A stretch of DNA of 64,000 nucleotides. Source: Clostridiales bacterium. GTDB taxonomy: Bacteria; Bacillota; Clostridia; Christensenellales; Aristaeellaceae. The position numbers and the translations under genes are program-made. The first letter of the stretch is position 1; every line of letters begins with the position of its first letter. The notes beneath the pieces were generated by a model, which saw nothing but the letters and a program-made list of their open reading frames with translations, was not told the origin of the DNA and made no database searches. Location of the stretch: contig SFET01000003.1 of NCBI GenBank assembly GCA_004557125.1, forward strand, positions 1 through 64,000, written 5' to 3'. Of the stretch, positions 42,268 through 49,340 are shown one piece after another.

Positions 42268-43071
42268 ATGCGTCGGAAGATGTTTCAATATATCCTGTGC
42301 GCCCTGTGCGCGCTGGGAATTCTGATGGCGGCGCTGCCGGCGGGAGAGGGCGAGGGGCAGTGCGTACAGACCGCTGTGCAGCTTGCGTCGCCGCCCGCTG
42401 CGGATCTGCCGCTGGCAAATCTGCCCGAAGCGGAGCCGGAAGCGGCCGCGCACGCCGTGGAGAGCGACCGGCCGATGATCGCCCTCACCTTTGACGACGG
42501 CCCGGGCCCGGGCACCCGGCGCATCCTGCGGGCGCTGGAGGCCGTGGACGGCCGCGCCACCTTCTGCATGGTGGGCGACCGCGTGGAGAGCTACGCCGAG
42601 ACCGCCCGGATGGTGGCAGAGCAGGGCAGCGAGATCGCCACCCACACGCTGACCCACCCGAACCTTGCGAAGCTGAGCGAGGAGGAGGTGCGCAGCGAGC
42701 TGGAGAGGAGCATCGCGTCCATCGAACGGGTCACCGGCGTGCGCCCCGATGTGCTGCGGCCGCCCTACGGAAGCACCAGCGAGACCGTCCGGCAGGTCTG
42801 CCGCGAGCTGGGCGTGGTCATCGCCAACTGGAACGTGGACACCGAGGACTGGCGCGTGCGCGATGCGGATGCGATTCTCAACCACGTGCTGGACAACGCC
42901 CGGGATGGGGCCATCGTGCTCTGCCACGACCTCTATCCGGAGACGGCGGCGGCCATGGAGCGCGCGGTGGCAGAGCTTGCCGCGCGGGGCTACCGGCTGG
43001 TGGGCGTATCGGAGCTGCTGGAGAACCGCCTGGGCGGCGGCGAAGCGGGCAGGATCTACTACGCCGCGTGA
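42268..43071 (+). CDS. Polysaccharide deacetylase (NodB domain), membrane-anchored or secreted
   Basis: 267-residue exported protein: signal or anchor helix (about 8-24) and NodB homology domain (about 68-245) with TFDDGPGPG (catalytic Asp and metal Asp), HTLTHPNL (metal HxxxH), RPPYGS, and the closing LCHDLYPET motif. It likely removes acetyl groups from peptidoglycan or another envelope glycan, as in sporulation or lysozyme-resistance deacetylases. AAGGGAG precedes the ATG. Confidence 0.92.
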   Translation: MRRKMFQYILCALCALGILMAALPAGEGEGQCVQTAVQLASPPAADLPLANLPEAEPEAAAHAVESDRPMIALTFDDGPGPGTRRILRALEAVDGRATFCMVGDRVESYAETARMVAEQGSEIATHTLTHPNLAKLSEEEVRSELERSIASIERVTGVRPDVLRPPYGSTSETVRQVCRELGVVIANWNVDTEDWRVRDADAILNHVLDNARDGAIVLCHDLYPETAAAMERAVAELAARGYRLVGVSELLENRLGGGEAGRIYYAA

Positions 43072-43107
43072 GGAAATGTGGTTTTTTGCTGCGCGTGCCG
43101 ATAGCGG

Positions 43108-43136
43108 TTGCAGTTGGGGGCTTCTTCTGGTATAAT
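43108..43136 (+). promoter_or_regulatory. Promoter of the 91-residue membrane protein gene
   Basis: TTGCAG (43108-43113), 17-base spacer, consensus TATAAT (43131-43136). Confidence 0.65.
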
Positions 43137-43158
43137 AGCAGCAAAGGAGGTCGAGAGC

Positions 43159-43434
43159 ATGGGAATTTATCTTCCGGTACCGATTGTGGCGGCGGTTGTG
43201 GCGTTCTTCTATGGAAGGTCCATTCACAACGCGTGGCTGCCGGCGGGAATCACCTTCGTGTGCGTGCTTCTCGGCGGACTGCTGTGGGCCGGCGTGGGCC
43301 AGATCTGCGGCGTGGTGGTCAGCGCGCTGATCATCTTCCTGCTGTTCACCCATCCTGCGCAGAAGCGCGCGGCGGCGGAGGCGGCGAAGCGGGAGAAGGA
43401 CGCCAACACGCTGCCCAATGAAGAGGACATGTAA
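43159..43434 (+). CDS. Small two-helix membrane protein
   Basis: 91 residues with two to three hydrophobic segments (VPIVAAVVAFFYG and AGITFVCVLLGGLLW..., ALIIFLLFTH) and a charged tail (KREKDANTLPNEEDM). No family recognised. Good evidence that it is expressed: own promoter, AAAGGAGG 8 bases before the ATG, and a strong terminator after it. Confidence 0.7.
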   Translation: MGIYLPVPIVAAVVAFFYGRSIHNAWLPAGITFVCVLLGGLLWAGVGQICGVVVSALIIFLLFTHPAQKRAAAEAAKREKDANTLPNEEDM

Positions 43435-43446
43435 TTTCTATCGTGC

Positions 43447-43488
43447 AAAACCCCCGATCACCTCGGCATGAGGCGGTCGGGGGTTTTT
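43447..43488. terminator. Terminator between convergent small membrane-protein genes
   Basis: ACCCCCGATC (43450-43459) pairs with GGTCGGGGGT region (43475-43483, one G-T) with inner CCTC/GAGG, followed by TTTTT on the plus strand and preceded by AAAA for the minus strand. Confidence 0.8.
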
Positions 43489-43508
43489 GTCATGATGGGT
43501 GCGCAGGT

Positions 43509-43850
43509 TCAGCGGATCAGGCGGATGCCGCCGATGACCGGCAGCTCACACACGCGGTCGTTGCTCATCAGCTGGATCAGGCACAGCAGGCCCACCAGAG
43601 CCACCGCCAGGCACGCAAGCCGTCCCACCAGCAGAAACAGCCAGCCGATGATCGGAATGCCGCCGAAGATGCCGAACAGGATGCGCACGATGGCGATGAC
43701 GATCAGCAATAGCAAGCCCTGATTGGCGCAGTAGCGGCCCAGCGGCGAGCGCCTGCACTTGATCAGCGGAATGAAGAACAGCAGATAGCCCAGCGCCGCC
43801 CACACGCGGTTGGCCGCCAGATCCTCCGTGGAAAAAATGCGATCCTCCAT
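43509..43850 (-). CDS. Membrane protein, DUF4870-like
   Basis: 113 residues with three hydrophobic segments; the sequence FFIPLIKCRRSPLGRYCANQGLLLL in two halves recalls the DUF4870/TM2-like small membrane proteins in which a helix ends in a motif with FHANQ. Function unknown. AAAGGAGG precedes the ATG. It follows the MBL hydrolase on the same strand by 28 bases, so it is probably the last gene of the Gfo/Idh-MBL unit. Confidence 0.7.
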   Translation of the reverse strand: MEDRIFSTEDLAANRVWAALGYLLFFIPLIKCRRSPLGRYCANQGLLLLIVIAIVRILFGIFGGIPIIGWLFLLVGRLACLAVALVGLLCLIQLMSNDRVCELPVIGGIRLIR

Positions 43851-43878
43851 GGTTTTTCCCTCCTTTGATGGCTCGTGC

Positions 43879-44718
43879 TCAGGGATTGACGGCCTCGGCG
43901 CACACCTCGCCGCCGTCCAGCGTGACCCGCACGCCCAGGCTGACGTCCTGGGTGACGTACACCACGCAGCCGAACACCTCCAGATTGCGCAGAAGGCCCG
44001 GATCCGGCGTGCCCGGCTTCTCCTCGCTGTCGGTGGAGATCACCGCCACCTTCGGGCTGCAGGCGGCGATCAGTGCCGCGCTGGTGGCGTCGCTGTCGCC
44101 GTGGTTGGGAATCTTCAGCACGTCGCAGCGCAGGTCCGCGCCGGAGGCCAGCAGCGCCGCCTCCTCCAGATGCTCCATGTCGCCGGTCAGCAGCATGCGG
44201 CCGTCGGGGCTCTCCAGCATCATCACCAGCGAATTGTCGTCCTCGTCGTCGGGGATCTCCACCTCCGGCGCCAGCACGCGGAACACCGCGCCGGAATCCC
44301 CCAGCGGTACGCTGTCGCCGGCGCCCAGCCAGGTGACCGTAAGATCCAGCTTCTTCGCGGTCTTGACCGCCTGATGCTTCTTCTCGGTGGTGTTCGGATA
44401 GTAGCGGGAGGCGTAGATGGCGCGGATCTCGATGTCGCTCTCCCGCAGCCACTTCAGCCCGCCGGTGTGGTCCTTGTCGGTGTGGGTGATGAACACCGCG
44501 TCCAGGGCTTCCACGCCCAGCGCCTTCAGGGCCACCTCCAGCTGCTCCTGGGCCTTCTCCTTGCCGGTGTCGATCAGGCAGGTGTAGTCCCCGGCGCGCA
44601 CGATCAGCGCGTCGCCCTTGCCCACGTTCACCGCGAACAGCTCCACCTGTGCCTGGGCCGTGCCGCACATCAGCACCGTCAGCGCCCCGGCCAGCAGGCG
44701 GCGAAAGCGCTTCTTCAT
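43879..44718 (-). CDS. Exported metallo-beta-lactamase-fold hydrolase (ComEC C-terminal-like)
   Basis: 279 residues: signal peptide (about 1-25, ending AQA) then an MBL domain like the ComEC/Rec2 C-terminal part: FAVNVGKGDALIV, CLIDTGKEKA, the metal motif THTDKDHTGG (about 82-91), LLTGDMEHLEEAAL and PNHGDSDATS. The stand-alone exported form is common in Clostridia and may degrade DNA or a phosphodiester/phosphorylcholine substrate at the cell surface; substrate not decided. The ATG at 44718 overlaps the stop of the oxidoreductase gene. Confidence 0.87.
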   Translation of the reverse strand: MKKRFRRLLAGALTVLMCGTAQAQVELFAVNVGKGDALIVRAGDYTCLIDTGKEKAQEQLEVALKALGVEALDAVFITHTDKDHTGGLKWLRESDIEIRAIYASRYYPNTTEKKHQAVKTAKKLDLTVTWLGAGDSVPLGDSGAVFRVLAPEVEIPDDEDDNSLVMMLESPDGRMLLTGDMEHLEEAALLASGADLRCDVLKIPNHGDSDATSAALIAACSPKVAVISTDSEEKPGTPDPGLLRNLEVFGCVVYVTQDVSLGVRVTLDGGEVCAEAVNP

Positions 44719-45845
44719 ACCGGTTCGACCTCCAGCCATTCGCCGCAGCGGTCGGATTCCAGCAGGCGATCCATCAGGCACTGGAGCTTCGCGCCGTCCG
44801 CGATGGTGCAGCTGTCGTCAAGCTCGTGGGCCACCGCGTCCAGGAAGGTGTAGTAGCAGTGCATGTGGCCGCGCTCCCAGCCCACCGTGTTCTTCGGCGG
44901 CAGAAAGACGCCGCCCGGCTTGGGGAAGCGCGCCACGGTCTCGATGCGGGTGAAGCCGCACAGCCCGCCGATGGGTGCGGAGGGCGCAGTGGCGTCGTAG
45001 TAGTCCAGGTAGTTGGGGTCCATCAGGTTCCAGCGGATTGCGCCCCTGTCGCCGCGGATCTCCAGCAGCAGGTCGTCGTTGGAGCCGGTGGCGATCTTGC
45101 TGGCCTCCACGCTGCCCAGCGCGCCGTCCGGCATCTGCAAAAGCATCAGCACGTGGTCGTCGGAGAGGTTCTTCTCCACGCCGCCGTCCTTCGTGGGGCG
45201 CTCGGGATAGAGCGTGCGGGTGCGGCAGAGCACCTTCTCCGGATAGCCCAGCAGCCAGGTGACCAGATCCAGCACGTGGCTGCCCATGTCCAGCAGCACG
45301 CCGCCCTGCATCTGCTGCTTCCAGCCGATGGGCTTGTCGGGATCGATGGAGCCGGAGTGCAGATACCTCGCCTCGAAGGACATCACCCGGCCGATGCGGC
45401 CCTCGTCGATGAGCTGGCGCGCGCGCAGCATGGCGGGCATGTAGCGGTTGTTGAAGGCCACACGGGTGTGCAGGCTGCTCTCCTGTGCGGCCTTCGCGAT
45501 GCGCATGGCGCTCTCGCCGGTCACGGCCACCGGCTTGTCCAGGTACACGTGCTTGCCTGCCTTCAGCGCGGCGATGGCCATCTCCTCGTGCTGCGCGTTG
45601 GGCGTGCAGATGGACACCACGTCGATGTCCTCCATGGCGAGAAGCTCGCGGTAGTCGTCGGTGCAGGTCTCGAAGCCCGCCACGCGCATGGCCTCCCGGG
45701 CCATTTCAATGCGCCGGGTGCAGATGCAGCGGAGCCGCACTTCAAAATCGATTCCGGGATAGAACAGGCCGATGCTGCGCAGGGCCTGGGTGTGGGTCTT
45801 GCCCATGAAGCCCCAGCCGATCACGCCAACGGATATGGTTTTCAT
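44715..45845 (-). CDS. Gfo/Idh/MocA family oxidoreductase
   Basis: 376-residue NAD(P)-dependent sugar or inositol dehydrogenase. Rossmann motif GVIGWGFMGKTHTQAL (about 6-21), EKP-type motif as LDKPVA (about 97-102, the catalytic Lys), and the C-terminal GGVLLDMGSHVLDLVTWLLG (about 180-199). Substrate unknown; members act on myo-inositol, glucose-fructose or related sugars. Start at 45845 follows AAGGGAG. Preceded by a consensus promoter. Confidence 0.93.
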   Translation of the reverse strand: MKTISVGVIGWGFMGKTHTQALRSIGLFYPGIDFEVRLRCICTRRIEMAREAMRVAGFETCTDDYRELLAMEDIDVVSICTPNAQHEEMAIAALKAGKHVYLDKPVAVTGESAMRIAKAAQESSLHTRVAFNNRYMPAMLRARQLIDEGRIGRVMSFEARYLHSGSIDPDKPIGWKQQMQGGVLLDMGSHVLDLVTWLLGYPEKVLCRTRTLYPERPTKDGGVEKNLSDDHVLMLLQMPDGALGSVEASKIATGSNDDLLLEIRGDRGAIRWNLMDPNYLDYYDATAPSAPIGGLCGFTRIETVARFPKPGGVFLPPKNTVGWERGHMHCYYTFLDAVAHELDDSCTIADGAKLQCLMDRLLESDRCGEWLEVEPV

Positions 45846-45896
45846 AGTTTGTCTCCCTTCCATGCGGGCAAAATGATGCATTTTGTCTTTGTACTT

Positions 45897-45925
45897 ATTA
45901 TATCGATGCCGGGCCCGGCTGGCAA
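45897..45925 (-). promoter_or_regulatory. Promoter of the Gfo/Idh unit
   Basis: On the minus strand TTGCCA (45920-45925), 17-base spacer with an internal GCCGGGCCCGGC palindrome, TATAAT (45897-45902). The palindrome in the spacer could be an operator. Confidence 0.65.
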
Positions 45926-45971
45926 GGGTCAATTTGCCTTTTCAAAATCATAATCAAATATACATTTGCGC

Positions 45972-46001
45972 TTGACAGATAATTGGCAAAAATGGTAAAA
46001 T
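45972..46001 (+). promoter_or_regulatory. Promoter of the degenerate AAA+ gene
   Basis: TTGACA (45972-45977), 18-base spacer, TAAAAT (45996-46001). The transcript would have an untranslated leader of about 165 bases before the ATG at 46175, in which I see no clear riboswitch or hairpin set. With the divergent promoter this explains the 329-base gap 45846-46174. Confidence 0.6.
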
Positions 46002-46174
46002 ATATGAAACAATTCGGTTGCACAGGGAAATTGATTTTATAACAAAATGCATGGCGCGGGCGAGACCGGCGTCTGATCGTTTTATGTGTGCAGCTGCATT
46101 GGATATGCCGCGCCGGACGGTGCGCACGCGATTACCGGCGAACAAACGCGCAATTGAAAGATGGTGGAAACTTT

Positions 46175-48463
46175 ATGCTGCCGGGCAAACTGTGTATTGG
46201 AATCCTGGAAGAAGACAATCCGCTCAAATCCTATTTCCGCCTGAAGCCGCTGCTTGTGGAGAACGACGGCCGGTATGAGCCTGTCGCCTGCGAGGAGATT
46301 TATCCGGAGGAGGGCTGCATCCGCATCGTGCCGGACAAGAACGAATCCAGCTACTTCAAGGCCCGCATGCGCCGCATGGGCCGCTATTGCGTGCTGGATC
46401 TGCGCGAACACGCCGGGGAAAACGACAAAATCCGTCCCAACAAAAACTACAAGGGCGACGAGACCGAGCGCAACGCCCACATCGTCTATTCGGATGTGGT
46501 GCGCGAGCCTGCCCGGGATATGATCTTTGAAATTGCAGAATTTGACGGCGAGGGCGCCTGGGAGGGCGCGGCGCCGGGCACGCCCCGGGTGCTGCGCAGC
46601 GATTCCCTGGAGACCTGGGCCTATACGGTGCCTGCGGAAGAGGGGGATTGCGCCCGGATCGCTCCGGACGGCCAGCGCCTGGATGCGGGAGAGCTGCAGA
46701 CCTTTGAAATCGCCGGCTTTCCGGGAGAGCGCCTGCACTTCGCCATTCGCCTGCCGGGCGCGATGGAATCGGTGATCGAGCCGCCTGCGCCCCGGGGAGA
46801 GAATGCGCGCGCGGAGAAACCTGCACAGAAGGCGGAGGAGAAGCCTGCGCCCAGGGAGGAGGAAAAGAGCGCGCCGAAGGCGGAGGAGAAGCCTGCATCG
46901 GAAAAGCCGTGGATCAGCCACGATCTGCCCAAGCCGCCGCGGATTGATCCGCGCATGTCGCCACTGCAAAAGACGCTGGCGGCCCAGAGCGGCCTGAATC
47001 CCAAGCGCAACCGCAGCTTGCAGGAGATCATCGAGGAAAAGTGGCGCCACTCCCGCGTGGATCAGCTGGGCTACCCGATCCCGGCCAACGCCATGGGCAA
47101 GCCCGTGGAGAACCCGGTGGAGCGCGCCGTGGAGGCGCTGCGCCAGGCCTGGGACAATCCTGCGATACATACCCAGCTGCTGGATGAACTCAGCGGCATG
47201 GGTGATTTCTACGCAGCCCTGGATCAGCGGGGCAAGCAGGTGGCGGATCGCGCCATCCAACAGGAGCTGGAGGAGCTGGAAGCCGACCGCCTGAAGGCGC
47301 TGGATGCGCTGGACCGGCTGCGCCGGGAAAAGGCGGCGCTGCGGGAGAGCTTCAAGGAGGAGATTCGCCGGGAGGAGGCCGAGGCGCTGGCCGATGCGAT
47401 CGCACAGCGCGAGGCGGTTCAGGCGGAGTGCGCGCAGTACAGGGCCGAGGCGGAGAGTGCGCAGCAGGTCGTGGCCGAGGCCAGGGACGCCTACGCCTCC
47501 CTGAACGACGGCCGCTTTGAGGAGAAGCTGCGGGAGTTCGCCCTCACCAGCCGGGCTGCGGAGCTGCTCCGGAAGGAGGAGGCGCCCGTGCCCGTCCCCG
47601 CGTCGGCCGGTGTGGCGCCCACGAGAGAGGAATGGATCGAGCGAATCCAGCGCGCCTTTGCGCTGGAGGGACTCGAATTGAACCAGCTGCAGGCGGCAAA
47701 CCTGCTGATCTGCGCATCCCTGGGCGAGAGCCTGCTGTTCTCCGGCCCGGCGGCCAGCGACAAGTGCATGACTGCCCACGCCCTCGCCACCGCGCTGGGC
47801 GCGCCGGCGGCACAAAGGTACGTGGAATTCCCGGGCGAGTCCCCGGATGTGCGCGCGCCGAAGGCCGAGGAGCTGCTGCGGCCCTCCGAGCTGCCGGCGG
47901 TGGCGCTGATCCGTGACGCCAATCGCACGCCCGGCGCGGACGTTTGCCGCGGACTCTGCGGCGCGGCGGAGAATCTGCTGGTCATTTCGGCCATATCGGA
48001 CGGCGGTACGGGCTTTCCGGTGTCCGCCGAGGCGCTGGAGCGCGGCTTCATGATCCGCCTGGAGCCGGTGAGCGCGGACGCGCCCTGGAGGCCCTGCGAC
48101 GCGGCCGCGGCGGAGTTCCCGCCGGTGCGCATGCAGGCGCTGCGCAACGCCTTCCTGAAGGACGTCGCGGAGCTTCCGCCGGCGCTGGAGCGCAGATTGC
48201 AGAAGATCCGCGCGGAGCTGGCGGTGCACGGCGTGCGCCTGTCCCGGCGGACGCTGGACATGATGTGGCACTACTGCGGCGCGATGCTGGCCGCGTGCAG
48301 AATCTCTGCGGGTGAGGCGTTGGATCTGGCCTTTGCGCAAAAGGCGCTGCCCTGCATCCTGGCGGAGGCGCCGGTGGCCTGCCTGGCGGAGCTCAAGACC
48401 ATGCTCTCGGGCATGGCGCACAGCCTGGCGCTGTTGAATTCGCCGCTGCCGATTCAGATCTGA
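46175..48463 (+). CDS. Large protein with degenerate McrB/MoxR-like AAA+ domain
   Basis: 762 residues, cytoplasmic, no signal peptide. Residues about 1-215 form a beta-rich N-terminal region I do not recognise (GILEEDNPLKSYFRLKP). Then a low-complexity Glu/Lys/Pro/Ala linker (about 218-260), a helical coiled-coil region (about 370-475) and a C-terminal AAA+-like domain (about 490-760). That domain keeps the layout LLFSGPAASDKCMTAHA (P-loop position, GK altered to DK and S/T to C), VALIRDANRT (Walker B position without DE) and ISAISDGGTGFPVSAEALERGFMIRLEP in two parts (sensor region like McrB/MoxR). Catalysis is doubtful; a scaffold or regulatory role fits better. Orphan gene with own promoter and terminator. 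Confidence 0.75.
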   Translation: MLPGKLCIGILEEDNPLKSYFRLKPLLVENDGRYEPVACEEIYPEEGCIRIVPDKNESSYFKARMRRMGRYCVLDLREHAGENDKIRPNKNYKGDETERNAHIVYSDVVREPARDMIFEIAEFDGEGAWEGAAPGTPRVLRSDSLETWAYTVPAEEGDCARIAPDGQRLDAGELQTFEIAGFPGERLHFAIRLPGAMESVIEPPAPRGENARAEKPAQKAEEKPAPREEEKSAPKAEEKPASEKPWISHDLPKPPRIDPRMSPLQKTLAAQSGLNPKRNRSLQEIIEEKWRHSRVDQLGYPIPANAMGKPVENPVERAVEALRQAWDNPAIHTQLLDELSGMGDFYAALDQRGKQVADRAIQQELEELEADRLKALDALDRLRREKAALRESFKEEIRREEAEALADAIAQREAVQAECAQYRAEAESAQQVVAEARDAYASLNDGRFEEKLREFALTSRAAELLRKEEAPVPVPASAGVAPTREEWIERIQRAFALEGLELNQLQAANLLICASLGESLLFSGPAASDKCMTAHALATALGAPAAQRYVEFPGESPDVRAPKAEELLRPSELPAVALIRDANRTPGADVCRGLCGAAENLLVISAISDGGTGFPVSAEALERGFMIRLEPVSADAPWRPCDAAAAEFPPVRMQALRNAFLKDVAELPPALERRLQKIRAELAVHGVRLSRRTLDMMWHYCGAMLAACRISAGEALDLAFAQKALPCILAEAPVACLAELKTMLSGMAHSLALLNSPLPIQI

Positions 48464-48474
48464 GCGGCAAATGG

Positions 48475-48512
48475 AAAGCCCGGAAATCCCCCAGTGGATT
48501 TCCGGGCTTTTA
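48475..48512. terminator. Terminator between the AAA+-like and HPr-like genes
   Basis: A perfect 15-bp stem (48475-48489 with 48496-48510) followed by TATG; the arms end in AAA/TTT so both convergent genes may use it. Confidence 0.85.
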
Positions 48513-48525
48513 TGCGCTTGTAAAC

Positions 48526-48756
48526 TCAGCCGATGATGAAGGGCTTCAGCTCTTCCATCAGATCCTCACAGTGATCGGAATACACTTCCAGCGTGATGGG
48601 GCGGGAGAGGTCCAGACTAAAGATGCCCAAAATGGACTTTCCATCCACCACATGACGGCCGACGCGAAGGTCAAGGTCGTAAGGATACTTGTTCGCAATG
48701 TTCACGAAATACTTGACGTTTTCCGCCAAACTGAGCTTGATATTCACAGCTTTCAT
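48526..48756 (-). CDS. HPr-fold protein lacking His15 (Crh-like)
   Basis: 76-residue HPr-family protein. The fold is clear (FVNIANKY, the KSILGIFSLDLS helix-b region, LEVYSDHCEDLMEELKPF). At the phosphorylation site HPr has LHARPA; here the sequence reads LAENVK, so the PEP-phosphorylated histidine is missing, while Ser46 in KSILG, target of HPr kinase, is kept. That is the state of Crh in Bacillus, a co-regulator of catabolite repression that does not transport sugar. ATG at 48756 has GGGGATC upstream (weak site). No PTS gene is nearby. Confidence 0.85.
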   Translation of the reverse strand: MKAVNIKLSLAENVKYFVNIANKYPYDLDLRVGRHVVDGKSILGIFSLDLSRPITLEVYSDHCEDLMEELKPFIIG

Positions 48757-48955
48757 AATTTTGATCCCCTTTGATGCGTGCCTCGGTGGCACGACTTCTA
48801 TAATAAGGATAACTCGAATTGAAACGCGTTTCAAGTATTTTTGCATCATTTACTGACATTTAATTTGTTTTGAGATATTTCGTACGATTTGTTAAAAAAT
48901 GGCAATGCTATAGAGGGCGCGACAACGTTAAATCCCGCGTGAAGGCACGATTTGC

Positions 48956-48985
48956 TTGACTTTTGCCCCGGGGATGTTTTATAAT
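48956..48985 (+). promoter_or_regulatory. Promoter of tRNA-Ser
   Basis: TTGACT (48956-48961), 18-base spacer, consensus TATAAT (48980-48985), 11 bases before the tRNA 5' end. The tRNA is expressed as a single gene. Confidence 0.7.
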
Positions 48986-48996
48986 GATAAGGCTAT

Positions 48997-49087
48997 GGAA
49001 GCGTATCGAAGTGGTCATAACGGCCTCGACTCGAAATCGAGTGATCCAGAGATGGGTCCGTGGGTTCGAATCCCACCGCTTCCGCCA
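48997..49087 (+). tRNA. tRNA-Ser (anticodon CGA)
   Basis: 91-base class II tRNA. Acceptor stem GGAAGCG (48997-49003) / CGCTTCC (49077-49083), discriminator G and encoded CCA. Anticodon stem CTCGA/TCGAG with loop CTCGAAA, anticodon CGA at 49032-49034 (decodes UCG). A long variable arm and the T-loop GGTTCGAATCC are present. A mobile element begins right after it, so its 3' end is the likely integration site. Confidence 0.95.
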
Positions 49088-49093
49088 GATTTG

Positions 49094-49127
49094 GACGCTA
49101 ATCTTGATACAAAGATTAGCGTCTTTT
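49094..49127 (+). terminator. Terminator after tRNA-Ser
   Basis: GACGCTAATCTT (49094-49105) pairs perfectly with AAGATTAGCGTC (49112-49123), followed by TTTT. If the element is integrated at the tRNA 3' end, this terminator is element-borne. Confidence 0.85.
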
Positions 49128-49179
49128 CATGCCTTTTTGCAAGGGAAATGCCGGAAAATGGGTTGTTTCTGCATAATTC

Positions 49180-49219
49180 AAGCGGTCGAATTGCAATTTT
49201 GCTCCTCGACCGCTTTTTC
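49180..49219 (+). terminator. Second terminator-like hairpin beyond tRNA-Ser
   Basis: AAGCGGTCGA (49180-49189) pairs with TCGACCGCTT (49206-49215), followed by TTT. The stretch 49128-49312 holds no ORF. Confidence 0.7.
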
Positions 49220-49239
49220 ATACCCTTATTGCCTGCATT

Positions 49240-49283
49240 ATCCAACGTTACTCCCCAAGGGGTTGCACAATCCAACGTTACTC
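49240..49283. repeat. Direct repeat pair ATCCAACGTTACTC at the element end
   Basis: The 14-base sequence occurs at 49240-49253 and 49270-49283, exactly 30 bases apart, each with a central AACGTT palindrome; CCCCAAGGGG stands between. It lies between tRNA-Ser and the recombinase genes, so it may be a recombinase or excisionase binding site. Confidence 0.6.
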
Positions 49284-49312
49284 TGGGAGTATCGTTGAAC
49301 AGTGCAAAACAC

Positions 49313-49340
49313 AAAAAAGCCGAGGCGTTAATCCGCCTCG
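49313..49340 (-). terminator. Terminator overlapping the recombinase 1 stop codon
   Basis: On the minus strand CGAGGCG (49340-49334) pairs with CGCCTCG (49327-49321) followed by GCTTTTTT. The stem begins inside the last codons of the recombinase. Confidence 0.75.

Noticed and set aside
45846..46174. Possible riboswitch in the long leader of the AAA+-like gene
   Set aside because: The leader has no paired elements or terminator that resemble a known riboswitch; two divergent promoters explain the gap.
46082..48421. 779-codon open frame on the minus strand opposite the AAA+-like gene
   Set aside because: Arg-rich composition typical of GC-driven antisense frames. The plus-strand frame has a promoter and terminator and interpretable domains.
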